Shown here: positions 33,980 to 42,651 of the stretch, piece after piece
Position numbering within the stretch: the first letter of the stretch is position 1
Layout: each line of letters starts with the position of its first letter
DNA from: an uncultured Saccharospirillaceae bacterium
GTDB lineage: Bacteria > Pseudomonadota > Gammaproteobacteria > Pseudomonadales > Oceanobacteraceae
DNA length: 64,000 nucleotides
NCBI GenBank assembly: GCA_947503895.1
Contig: CANNFT010000007.1
Location: 1-64,000 of the forward strand
Reading direction: 5' to 3'
The notes under the pieces: model-generated
Told to the model about the DNA's origin: nothing
Seen by the model: only the letters and a program-made list of their open reading frames with translations
Databases searched by the model: none
Made by a program: the position numbers and the translations under genes

Positions 33980-36844
33980 ATGACAAAGATCAGTACAATT
34001 TGTCTATTCATCTTAATAGGGACTTTATCGGGCTGTGGAGCATCATCAGAGCATGATTCATCCACTTTACCACCTGCCAGTCAAAATGATTTACCTGTGG
34101 ATATTGAGTCGAAGCCAAAACGATACTTGGATTTTTCGATTTCATCCACATTTCTTTCTGAAAATGAAAATGCCAATTTCTCCCACCGTGTTGATGCTAA
34201 AACGAATGCATTAGCAACGTCTAATCCAACAATGGTTCAGAATCAGATAAACTCTTGGCGAGCTAACGGTCTACTCACTTCCGACTTACAAAATCAGTCA
34301 AGTAACACATGGCCAACCTATCAAGCGCCGTCTCTTTCTTCTACTGAAGAGGGGCCATTTGACTTTAGTAATAATGCTTCGCTTTGGTTTAATATTCACT
34401 ACACCGATGAAGTAGGTGATCAAACTACATTTTTAATAAAAATATCTGGGGCGTCCGGTGAAAATGCATCCGCTATTACTGAAAACGACATATTCTTTGC
34501 TATTGCACAAGTTACGGGTTCGACCTTAACGTTAACGAAAGCACCCTTAACCCTAACCGGTAAAGTTGAGACGGGTGGTACGATTGAATTAGTGCCCATT
34601 ATTGAGTCCGGTATGACTTTAGCGAATATCGGATTTTCCACTAATAATCGAAAATCAGTAGGCGGAATTGACAATAGCATAGAACCTCCACTATTAAGCG
34701 CTACCACTGCCGGCCCTTATGATTTTAGCGGGTCTATCACGCTATGGTTTAATATTGAATACACACCATTCGGTGAAAATACGCAGACTTTTTCAGTAAA
34801 AATTGACAATAGTACGTCTAGTAATCCTGAAGCCACAACATTGGCAGACTTAGTAGCAAAAATTGATGAAGCCGTTGGTACTCATCTATTAACCAGTCAA
34901 AACCCGCTGACCATTAAAGCACCGGAGGGGACATGGGGAACCCTTATTATAAAACCGATCATTGAGTCGGGTATCTCATTATCGACTATTGGTTTTGGTG
35001 AAAACAACCGTATTTCGACAGGCGGGTTAAATGGCAGCGGAGACCAATATAATGGCACCTTGAGCGTATTCGACCACCAGTTATCTGAGATTTTCTACTA
35101 TCCTTGGTCACTGTACATTGAACAAAATGGCTTCAATGTATTTTCCAATTCAAATCTTGCCCTATCACCTGGTGAGTACACGCTTGAGTTACTGGTTACC
35201 AATGCAGATAAAATGTTTGGCGGCGAGGGAACAATCACAATTATTGACGGAAACTTAGACGCGTTGCCTTTTTCGCTTTCCCCCATAATTGGCAATAGTC
35301 AAATAAACGTGGAGGACGTCTCTAATCTATCCGAAATGCAAGTTCAGTTTGTACTAGACCAACTGGAAGATATTTCAGTACCACGATTAGGTTTGGTCGT
35401 GAATAATGACGAAGAATACATCTTTGATATCAGTCAGGTTGAGAGTTTAAATCATTTCTATTTGGACACGCTCGATTTTATATATTCAATTCAATTGAAT
35501 TTTTATGATGACAGTTACATGCTCGCCCAATCTGAACTGCTCAACGCCAGTGAAATATTCAGTAGCGATGAAACCACCAATATTGAGCTGAAACCGTTCG
35601 TCAGTCGACTGTCATTAAACTATGAAAATAGCAGCCCTTTTCCAAGCCAACTTTTATTAAGCATACCTGAAAATGTCATGGCAAATTTTGATGATGTCTC
35701 AAATGTCAAAGCCACATTATCATTGGTGGGAGAATACACAGAGTATCAAACGTATGCCTACAACGAATTTTCGATGGTAGATGATCATTTTGTCGCTGTA
35801 TCGGATATCGAACTTAAATACTTCGAAACGCTTTCGTTTGACCTAACATTTACACATAAACAAACTAATGCTTCGCTTGGTGGATGTAATGGTGAATGGT
35901 CCATCACAGCATTCGACCAACACTTATCCTGCGCTGCAAAAATCCTCAATAACAATATATTGTACGCGAGTTTAAAGTCTCTCGTGACCGTCAACACATT
36001 GTCTGTGTTTGGCAATCCTTTATCTGGCGTCATTATCACCGATCATTATGGGACACAGTGGGGAATAACAGGCAGCGACAACCAAACACTGGGACTGTTA
36101 ATGCATTCAGTGCTACCCGACGAGTACATATTAACGGCAACCTTAAATGACGAAATCGTTGCGACTCAAACTGTAAATATTCCGTCTTTAAAATCCGCTA
36201 ACGTGACCATGATCATTAACGACGCAAGTGAAGCTGCGTACCCTAAAACCAGTTGCAAAGCGCTTCATGTATTTAAAGACAGCTTGGTCAGTGGTTTCTA
36301 TATGATTGATCCTGATGGGCCGAGCGAAAGTAACGAAGAACAAAATCAGCCTCCTCACACTGTCTACTGCGACATGGAGACACTGAATGGCGGGTGGACA
36401 TTAATTGGTTATCATGGCAAAAATCGTGACTGGAAACCCGTGGCATCTGTCTCACCCAATCAGCAGATCTCAATGGGCAGTGGCCTATTAGCTGACCCAT
36501 ATTGGGCAAGTATCCGACCGACTATCAGCCAAGGCATCATGCTAATGGATGAGCAGGGATTGATTAGCCATATACCCATCGCAAAATTGAACGCGGCAAG
36601 CTGCACAGATCCAAGCAGTGATTTAACCAGTTTAATTTCCAGCTCAAGCACATTCGCTTTTTACTTAAGCAGTGACTCCAGCTGTGACTTAACTGGGGCT
36701 AATAAAAGCGCCATTATTCTAAATCAAAATGCTGACAACGGCGTCGTATTGGAGCAAGGTGCAGAAGCCCCTTTTGATATATGGCCCTACGCTGGTACCA
36801 GTTCTCAGGGCCTGCACAATCATATGTGGATATACGTAAAGTAA
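33980..36844 (+). CDS. Large lipoprotein with duplicated module and C-terminal fibrinogen-like domain
   Basis: 954 residues. The lipobox LSGCG places the acylated Cys at residue 19. Two repeats of about 125 residues (about 113-228 and 235-350) share GPFDFS/GPYDFS, LWFNI, and a closing IIESG...IGF...NNR; they vaguely resemble flagellin-type insertion modules. Unassigned beta-rich segments follow (about 355-760). At about 760-954 there is a fibrinogen-like domain (SCKALHVF, VYCDMETLNGGWTLIGYHG, six or so Cys), a fold used for sugar or acetyl-group binding. It lies 197 bp after the CotH gene with a small hairpin (33921-33936) between, so it may have its own promoter. Probably a surface-exposed binding protein. 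Confidence 0.8.
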   Translation: MTKISTICLFILIGTLSGCGASSEHDSSTLPPASQNDLPVDIESKPKRYLDFSISSTFLSENENANFSHRVDAKTNALATSNPTMVQNQINSWRANGLLTSDLQNQSSNTWPTYQAPSLSSTEEGPFDFSNNASLWFNIHYTDEVGDQTTFLIKISGASGENASAITENDIFFAIAQVTGSTLTLTKAPLTLTGKVETGGTIELVPIIESGMTLANIGFSTNNRKSVGGIDNSIEPPLLSATTAGPYDFSGSITLWFNIEYTPFGENTQTFSVKIDNSTSSNPEATTLADLVAKIDEAVGTHLLTSQNPLTIKAPEGTWGTLIIKPIIESGISLSTIGFGENNRISTGGLNGSGDQYNGTLSVFDHQLSEIFYYPWSLYIEQNGFNVFSNSNLALSPGEYTLELLVTNADKMFGGEGTITIIDGNLDALPFSLSPIIGNSQINVEDVSNLSEMQVQFVLDQLEDISVPRLGLVVNNDEEYIFDISQVESLNHFYLDTLDFIYSIQLNFYDDSYMLAQSELLNASEIFSSDETTNIELKPFVSRLSLNYENSSPFPSQLLLSIPENVMANFDDVSNVKATLSLVGEYTEYQTYAYNEFSMVDDHFVAVSDIELKYFETLSFDLTFTHKQTNASLGGCNGEWSITAFDQHLSCAAKILNNNILYASLKSLVTVNTLSVFGNPLSGVIITDHYGTQWGITGSDNQTLGLLMHSVLPDEYILTATLNDEIVATQTVNIPSLKSANVTMIINDASEAAYPKTSCKALHVFKDSLVSGFYMIDPDGPSESNEEQNQPPHTVYCDMETLNGGWTLIGYHGKNRDWKPVASVSPNQQISMGSGLLADPYWASIRPTISQGIMLMDEQGLISHIPIAKLNAASCTDPSSDLTSLISSSSTFAFYLSSDSSCDLTGANKSAIILNQNADNGVVLEQGAEAPFDIWPYAGTSSQGLHNHMWIYVK

Positions 36845-36860
36845 TATAACGATTTTATCA

Positions 36861-39098
36861 TTACGGTGCCGTAAATGTTGCAGCCTTACGAGGGTCTCCA
36901 TTTATAATACTTAGCTGGGCCTTTATCTGCGATATGGCTTGACTATCGTAACCAGTCGGCCGCTGATTTCGCCCGAGAATGATCTTTTCAATTATGCTCG
37001 GCCAGTCCTCTGGCTTGATTTTAGGGTACACTGCTGCCAAATACACCGCCAATTCAGTTCGATCCATACCATTAAAATCAACAGCCTTCTCTGCAACAAA
37101 CTCTTGAAGTCCGGCCAATAAATAATATAAGTCACTCAAAAGCACCGGAATATTCTGAGACATCTCTTGAGCAGCTTGAATCGAGTAATTATTGCTGGTG
37201 AATTCATTCAGCGCAGACATCTCTTTAAGCATTTTGTCTCGAAAGAATATAGACAAGGGTGCCAAATAGGGGTCTCTATCGCTATATGCTATGTCCCATT
37301 TCAAGGTCATTTCACTATACAGTGCTTTAGCACTTTTATTAATGGCATTGAATGCTTCTTCTCTTTGATTGGCTTGTTTTAATTTATCTCGATTATCAAG
37401 AATTAAATCTATCAACTCTTGTATCTGAACTTGCAGTGCAATCTCCCCTGCATTCGCTGCAATTAAATCATATCCTGTCAGTGCAGCGATTTGACTACGA
37501 ACAGAACCGAGTTGATCGCCTGCACCAATTGTTAACTGATTAAGCTTTAATACCAAATTCATCATACTATTGATGACAGAAGGAACATTTGTATTATCAT
37601 CAAAATAATCAGAAAGTCTGTAATACTCTCGATCTAATTTAGATTGATCAAATTTGGTCATGCTCTCTTGATACTTTATTGCTGGCTGTCCTGAGCATGC
37701 AGAGCTTTCAACCTCAGCATAGTCTTTCCCGAAGTTTTGGTGGGTAATATAATTTTGCTCAACAACGGGTGTCCCTCTTCCTGCCAGCGCTAACGCTGCT
37801 GCTCCCACCACTTGTAATCCCTGATATTGAGAGCCAAATTTATCCTGCAATGCCACTGCCGTTTCAAACCATCTGCCATAGCGCTGATTACGATCATAAA
37901 TAGGGGTAAGCGTTTCATAATTTAAAACCGGTTTCAGCACCTTCTGAGCCCCTATTCGGATCACCTCTTCTGCATTGCCATTGCCTTTTCTTTCTTCAAG
38001 CGAGGGATTTTGCCCAATTGCGAACACATAATACTTAATATTTATATTGGCTTGATGATTATCAATATCAGGCATACCTTCGCCTGGTTGACTGGAAAAA
38101 TATTCCGTTTGCTTCACCGTGAGACGAATCGGATTTTGCATGTTATTGCTTGCAGCAACCTCAATCGACTTATAATTTAATATCCGCCCTTCCGCATATT
38201 TAATAGCAGCATCATCTTTATAGACTTGCCCATTTCGAGTAAACGTATAGTGCTTACTGGGTAACCAAGCAGGTTTGACCCCTTTTGCGCCCCGAATAAG
38301 CCAAAATAAATTGAGATTATCATTACTCAATGCTTCGATTGCCGCATCAATGCCAGCATTGGGGCCAACTAGTGCCACGTTTCCCGCAGTGAGTGGGTTG
38401 TTTGAATCTGATTTAGATCTGACCATAAAGGTGTCCAAATCCATGACAACTGCATCATCTGGATACTTAACAATATCACCCTGCTTGGGATTAATAATAT
38501 TAATAGCTTGCCATTCACCATTTGATAGCATGGGCGGTGTATGCGGCCCAGCGCCACCACCGTATACTACTTTTAAGGCATGAATCGTTTCGGAAGCTTC
38601 TGTTAACTTTGCACCAACATCCTGATTTCTAATTCTTTTGAAGGTAATATCATAAAAAGGAACAACATCACCCGCAGTGCGTTTCAAAATAGCATCATTT
38701 TCACTGGGCTTTTCGATTTTTTCTCGTCGACCAAGCTTAATACTTTCACGTCCGATAGCGGAAACAATGCCTTTTATATACGTGACCGTGCAACCTTTTG
38801 GTGGACTTGAAACGAAATCTCTTATAATTTTTGCATTACTATTCGCTAAATCTTCTCTGCTCGGTTGCAAACTGTTTCTTAAATCCGTCAAATTGCTCCG
38901 TTTTACTACCTCCCTCGCTAGAAGATGACGACTATGGTTGATGACACCTGTACCACGCACAGTATCAGCCCAAGAATCCGTTCCGCCAACAATCGCTATT
39001 CGCTTACTGACACTGAAATCTGCCATGGTGATATAGGTCGAGACGCTGTATCCACTTCCGATTAATACTAAATCGTAATAGTTATTGGGTATAGTCAT
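36861..39098 (-). CDS. FAD/NAD(P)-binding oxidoreductase-like protein with helical C-terminal domain
   Basis: 745 residues, no signal peptide. The first 470 residues look like a two-dinucleotide-fold flavoprotein: LVLIGSGYSVSTYI (about 11-22) with IAIVGG at 35, a second nucleotide-binding motif VALVGPNAGIDAA (241-253), and a YVFAIGQNP motif (357-365) typical of where the chain meets the FAD again. The last 260 residues are predicted mostly helical, rich in Gln/Leu/Glu, with no family I recognise. The start has AAGAGA upstream. The gene lies 52 bp after the 225-residue gene and the two form an operon. Substrate and pathway unknown; an N-hydroxylase-type flavoprotein or a toxin-like fusion are both possible. 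Confidence 0.6.
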   Translation of the reverse strand: MTIPNNYYDLVLIGSGYSVSTYITMADFSVSKRIAIVGGTDSWADTVRGTGVINHSRHLLAREVVKRSNLTDLRNSLQPSREDLANSNAKIIRDFVSSPPKGCTVTYIKGIVSAIGRESIKLGRREKIEKPSENDAILKRTAGDVVPFYDITFKRIRNQDVGAKLTEASETIHALKVVYGGGAGPHTPPMLSNGEWQAINIINPKQGDIVKYPDDAVVMDLDTFMVRSKSDSNNPLTAGNVALVGPNAGIDAAIEALSNDNLNLFWLIRGAKGVKPAWLPSKHYTFTRNGQVYKDDAAIKYAEGRILNYKSIEVAASNNMQNPIRLTVKQTEYFSSQPGEGMPDIDNHQANINIKYYVFAIGQNPSLEERKGNGNAEEVIRIGAQKVLKPVLNYETLTPIYDRNQRYGRWFETAVALQDKFGSQYQGLQVVGAAALALAGRGTPVVEQNYITHQNFGKDYAEVESSACSGQPAIKYQESMTKFDQSKLDREYYRLSDYFDDNTNVPSVINSMMNLVLKLNQLTIGAGDQLGSVRSQIAALTGYDLIAANAGEIALQVQIQELIDLILDNRDKLKQANQREEAFNAINKSAKALYSEMTLKWDIAYSDRDPYLAPLSIFFRDKMLKEMSALNEFTSNNYSIQAAQEMSQNIPVLLSDLYYLLAGLQEFVAEKAVDFNGMDRTELAVYLAAVYPKIKPEDWPSIIEKIILGRNQRPTGYDSQAISQIKAQLSIINGDPRKAATFTAP

Positions 39099-39150
39099 AC
39101 CGATTCTCTTATGATTCGAATTTTCATTATTTTTAAACGTTTGATGTCCG

Positions 39151-39828
39151 TTAGGCTAACGTAGATACCCAATTTTCGGTATTAACAAAAGCGGCATCAT
39201 TAAAGTGTATGTACGGCATTGAATTCGCTAATTCATCTTGAATCGCCCATACATTCATACTTGGATTTTGTGCTTGGTGAACAGGTATATTTTTCTCAGT
39301 TTCACGGCTTTCAGTGGATAAATTTTCATTAGAATGGGTATTTTGCGAAAGGGGTGAGTCTGATGATTCATTTGATTGTGAAGCACTACTATTGAATTCT
39401 TCACTTTCATGTGTATTTGATGGTAGTTCAAGCAAAAAATCTGAAGCATTTTTCTCATATTGCTTAAATCGAGTGTACTCCTGTGTAACAAAGGACTGAA
39501 GCTTAATGACATCACTTCGAAGCTTTGTTCGCCTGGCTTTCTCAACTCCTCGGTCAAATAAATTAACCGCCTTTTCTGGGTTCGGCACCTCACCATACAC
39601 ATTCGCAAGTGTATTCTTTATTTCGCTTTCTTCTTCTAACAATTTTGTTACAGATGTATTGAGTCTTTGTGCATTTTCTTTGTCATTATTTAGGTTAAAC
39701 CTCTCACCGTCACTGTCACATGCCAAATCATGAGCACGCCATTGCTTCAGCTCGGTTTTCTGTTGCGTCGTCAGCACGCTATCTAGATCATCCAATAGCA
39801 TTTCGAATTCAAACGGGTTATCAGCCAT
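39151..39828 (-). CDS. Unrecognised acidic protein, operon partner of the flavoprotein
   Basis: 225 residues from the ATG at 39828; this start is preferred to 39861 because AGAGGT sits 6 bases before it. Residues about 1-135 are helical and charged (LDDLDSVLTTQQKTELKQWRA; KLLEEESEIKNTL; FDRGVEKARRTKLRSDVIKL). Residues about 140-185 are a Ser/Asn/Glu-rich, probably disordered linker, and the last 40 residues form a short conserved-looking tail (MNVWAIQDEL, YIHFNDAAFV). No signal peptide and no membrane segment. I recognise no family. Its only context is the flavoprotein gene 52 bp downstream. Confidence 0.6.
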   Translation of the reverse strand: MADNPFEFEMLLDDLDSVLTTQQKTELKQWRAHDLACDSDGERFNLNNDKENAQRLNTSVTKLLEEESEIKNTLANVYGEVPNPEKAVNLFDRGVEKARRTKLRSDVIKLQSFVTQEYTRFKQYEKNASDFLLELPSNTHESEEFNSSASQSNESSDSPLSQNTHSNENLSTESRETEKNIPVHQAQNPSMNVWAIQDELANSMPYIHFNDAAFVNTENWVSTLA

Positions 39829-40551
39829 ACCATTACCTCTTTTCAAAAAAAACAATGACATTGTCGAAATAATCTTAGGCCAGTCTCATCTCAACTTACT
39901 GAAAGCGCGTAGAAATAGGTCCATTATCGTTTTTCGCTCTCAACATTGGTATTTAATACCGACCAACTCAGACAAGCATTTTCCTTGGTCATTTTCTTAG
40001 AGAATTCAAATCCCAGTGTGAGATGCTATCAACACGTGCAATCAATACCGGACTGACACCCATCAAACTAGGCAGATTGTATGCCATATAAAATAAATTT
40101 AGACGGTAGGGCTGTAAGCTATAAATAATCAATACAAATGGTATTATTTTCGATATTAACATGGTCACGTTCGTCCATTTGAAAAATACAGCTGGATGAA
40201 ATCGACCGAATTAGGCCAACTATGCCTTGTCTTGAGGTGTACAAAGGCAGGCGTATTAGAGCAGTGATTGGCAGTCAAACTCAGCGTTAATCAAACGCTC
40301 ATCCTTATCAATTAATATTTGATATTAAAAATTCGATCGGAGGTAAAACTGAAAATACATCCCTGTCTCGATATCCATTTGAATTCATCGTTAAAAATAC
40401 AAAAAGCTAGCAATACAATAGGAGAAAGTTTTAGCTATAACGGACTAGCTGTGAAGTGCATGCCATGAATGCTTTGTAATAACGATTGAATGGCACTTGA
40501 TATAAGACACTCGATTTATTAATTGCCCTCATTCTCACTGCAGAATAAACA
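39829..40551. other. 723-bp gap upstream of the flavoprotein operon
   Basis: No gene with protein-like composition and a ribosome-binding site was found; short frames at 40431-40718 are out-of-frame shadows of the GGDEF gene. It should hold the promoter of the 39828-36861 operon and the 3' end of the FIST-GGDEF transcript. I see no clear terminator or repeat. Confidence 0.5.
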
Positions 40552-42306
40552 CTACGGATCAGTTTCGCTATAGACTCTATTTCGACCGTGCCTTTTTGCC
40601 TCATACAACGCATGATCCGCTCTGTTAACGACGGCATCACTATCATCATTGGCACGATATGCGCTGACGCCAAAACTTGCGGTGACCGAACCGACTGTTT
40701 TAAATTCATATTCAGCAATTGAGTTTCGCAATATTTCAGCGGCGTTGATGGCTTTTTCGATATTTGTGCTAGGCAATATTAATATAAACTCCTCTCCTCC
40801 CCAACGCCCTTTAATATCGGTTTCTCGTGTGTGCTGCTCCATCAGTATTGCTAATTCTTTTAAGACGGTGTCGCCGACAAGGTGTCCAAAACTGTCATTA
40901 ATTGATTTAAAATGATCAATGTCTATTAAAACAACCGAAAACACATGTTCGTACCGTTCAGCCATAGAGAGTTCGTGAACGAGATCTTTGTCAATCTTTG
41001 CTCGGTTATACAAACCTGTTAGTTTATCGGTGACGGCTAATATTTCCAATTCACGATTTGCTTCTCTTAATTCTTTAGAAACGGTTCCAATGAAATGCGT
41101 CAATCGGGCAACAAGACGCTTATGAGGTTTTACCTCTTCAACGTGCTTATCTAGATTTTTTGGGAGGACTTTCTGAGTATTTCCTTTATTTTCATTCAGG
41201 CCCACAACAACCATCGCTGCATTCAGGTATTCTATTCGGTTATTGCTTCCATGAATTTCTCCTGCTGTATATAAGCCAAATGCCGGGGCAATTTTTTCAT
41301 AGGGAAGCGTTTCATACACGACATCTTGTCCCATCAAAAACCATCGACACAAGCAAGAATAAAGATAAATGGCTTCAGGTGGATCGCGTGTAAAATCATT
41401 TTGTATGTATTGAGCATTGTCGATAATTGTTCTATGGTCACCATATCCAATCTGAACCACCTCGCCTTCGAAAATATCCGCTGAAAACAGCAGGCCACCA
41501 TCTGGCAATACTTGATTCGGGACTCTAGCAATAAGTTGTGAGTTTCGCTTAATCAATAATGGAAACTCCACTGCATTTAAGAAGAATTGATCATCAGCCT
41601 CAATATCCAGATATTTTGAGTATATATTATATGCCGGCTCATGATTAATCTCTGTAACCGTTAGCCCATCAACAGCGGTCACTTTCATTTCCTGACTTAA
41701 TGGAAGCCACCCCAAATAATTGTTAACATCCATATTTAAATCCGTTCCGCAAAAAGCGACTACTGCCACGCCCTCATTTATTATTTTGTCATGACATAAT
41801 AAAATAGAATGCTGCGTATTAATGTCACCTACGCCGCATCCAAAGACTGGATAATTTTGGTGGCTGGTTTTTAATCCGGATAATAATTGAATCGCATCTA
41901 GCGATATTGGTGTAGTCATGACCAATAAACCTGCAATTCTCTCTTCTACAGATTGAATGCCTTTAGAGATTTCAACTCCGGCTTCAAAATCACTCATTCC
42001 CTCACAGGTTTGTGTCAGGAGTTGAAGACTTGACGTCTTAAAAAAGGTGATGCCGACTACTGTTTCATCCGTCACGGTTTCACCATGAGCAATTGAAGCC
42101 GGTGTATTCCCTCCGACGATAATGGCCTGATGAAACTGGCTTTGTATGACTTTAGATATATTTAAAAACCAGTGCTCATTATCTTCATGACTAAATACTT
42201 GTACCAGTATTGATGCGCTTTCCGAACCAAGCGACGGATCAATATCTTGTTTTAATATTCTCGAAAGCGTATCTATATCATTGATTTTATAGGATAAATG
42301 TTTCAT
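40552..42306 (-). CDS. FIST-domain sensor with C-terminal GGDEF (diguanylate cyclase)
   Basis: 584 residues, soluble. Residues about 30-380 match FIST_N and FIST_C (AIIVGGNTPASIAHGE, VFGCGVGDIN, GEIHGSNNRIEYLNAA near the end), a sensory module thought to bind small ligands. A coiled region (about 385-425) links to a GGDEF domain (about 425-584): LTGLYNRAKID, VLIDIDHFKSINDSFGHLVGD, and the active loop RWGGEEF, so it should make cyclic di-GMP. The inhibitory-site RxxD before the loop (RETDIKGRW) is present. It is a single gene on the minus strand. Likely senses an amino-acid-like or other small compound and alters adhesion or motility. Confidence 0.93.
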   Translation of the reverse strand: MKHLSYKINDIDTLSRILKQDIDPSLGSESASILVQVFSHEDNEHWFLNISKVIQSQFHQAIIVGGNTPASIAHGETVTDETVVGITFFKTSSLQLLTQTCEGMSDFEAGVEISKGIQSVEERIAGLLVMTTPISLDAIQLLSGLKTSHQNYPVFGCGVGDINTQHSILLCHDKIINEGVAVVAFCGTDLNMDVNNYLGWLPLSQEMKVTAVDGLTVTEINHEPAYNIYSKYLDIEADDQFFLNAVEFPLLIKRNSQLIARVPNQVLPDGGLLFSADIFEGEVVQIGYGDHRTIIDNAQYIQNDFTRDPPEAIYLYSCLCRWFLMGQDVVYETLPYEKIAPAFGLYTAGEIHGSNNRIEYLNAAMVVVGLNENKGNTQKVLPKNLDKHVEEVKPHKRLVARLTHFIGTVSKELREANRELEILAVTDKLTGLYNRAKIDKDLVHELSMAERYEHVFSVVLIDIDHFKSINDSFGHLVGDTVLKELAILMEQHTRETDIKGRWGGEEFILILPSTNIEKAINAAEILRNSIAEYEFKTVGSVTASFGVSAYRANDDSDAVVNRADHALYEAKRHGRNRVYSETDP

Positions 42307-42651
42307 AGCCGGCTCACACTCATTTTATGAAGTGCGTTAATGACATATCAAATACAAGCGCATTCTTCTAGCTTAGTTGAGTTTTACACGTATGAGGCCG
42401 TGTATATGCGTTGTACTATATGCGACATGAATCAGTATTCATGTTTATGAGAGTGGTTCAGGGGGCAGCTATGATCCTCTGTCAACGACATTGCTCGATC
42501 GTCGACCAGAAAAAACAAGAACGGGATATACTTTACACATGTTTCGGTGCACGCCTCCTAAATCACACTGTGTGCATGTTTAGGCGAGGACTATTGGTAC
42601 ACCTTAGATAGTGTAACGGCTGCAGAGAAAACCCTCTGCAGCTGAAACGCC
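42307..42651. other. 345-bp gap between the FIST-GGDEF gene and the DUF748 gene
   Basis: Holds the promoter side of the FIST-GGDEF gene and the 3' end of the DUF748 gene, with one hairpin (annotated separately). A 66-codon plus-strand frame (42411-42611) is Cys- and Met-rich, has no ribosome-binding site, and is not supported. Confidence 0.5.
42617..42644 (-). terminator. Hairpin at the 3' end of the DUF748 gene
   Basis: Stem GCTGCAGAG / CTCTGCAGC (42619-42627, 42634-42642) with an AAAACC loop, extended by two pairs, starting 8 bases after the DUF748 stop. There is no T tract on the minus strand, so termination is only partly supported. Confidence 0.4.

Noticed and set aside
40431..40718. 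95-codon minus-strand frame
   Set aside because: Mostly overlaps the GGDEF gene in another frame; composition is that of a shadow frame.
42411..42611. 66-codon plus-strand frame rich in Cys and Met
   Set aside because: No ribosome-binding site, no recognisable domain, and composition unlike the neighbouring genes.
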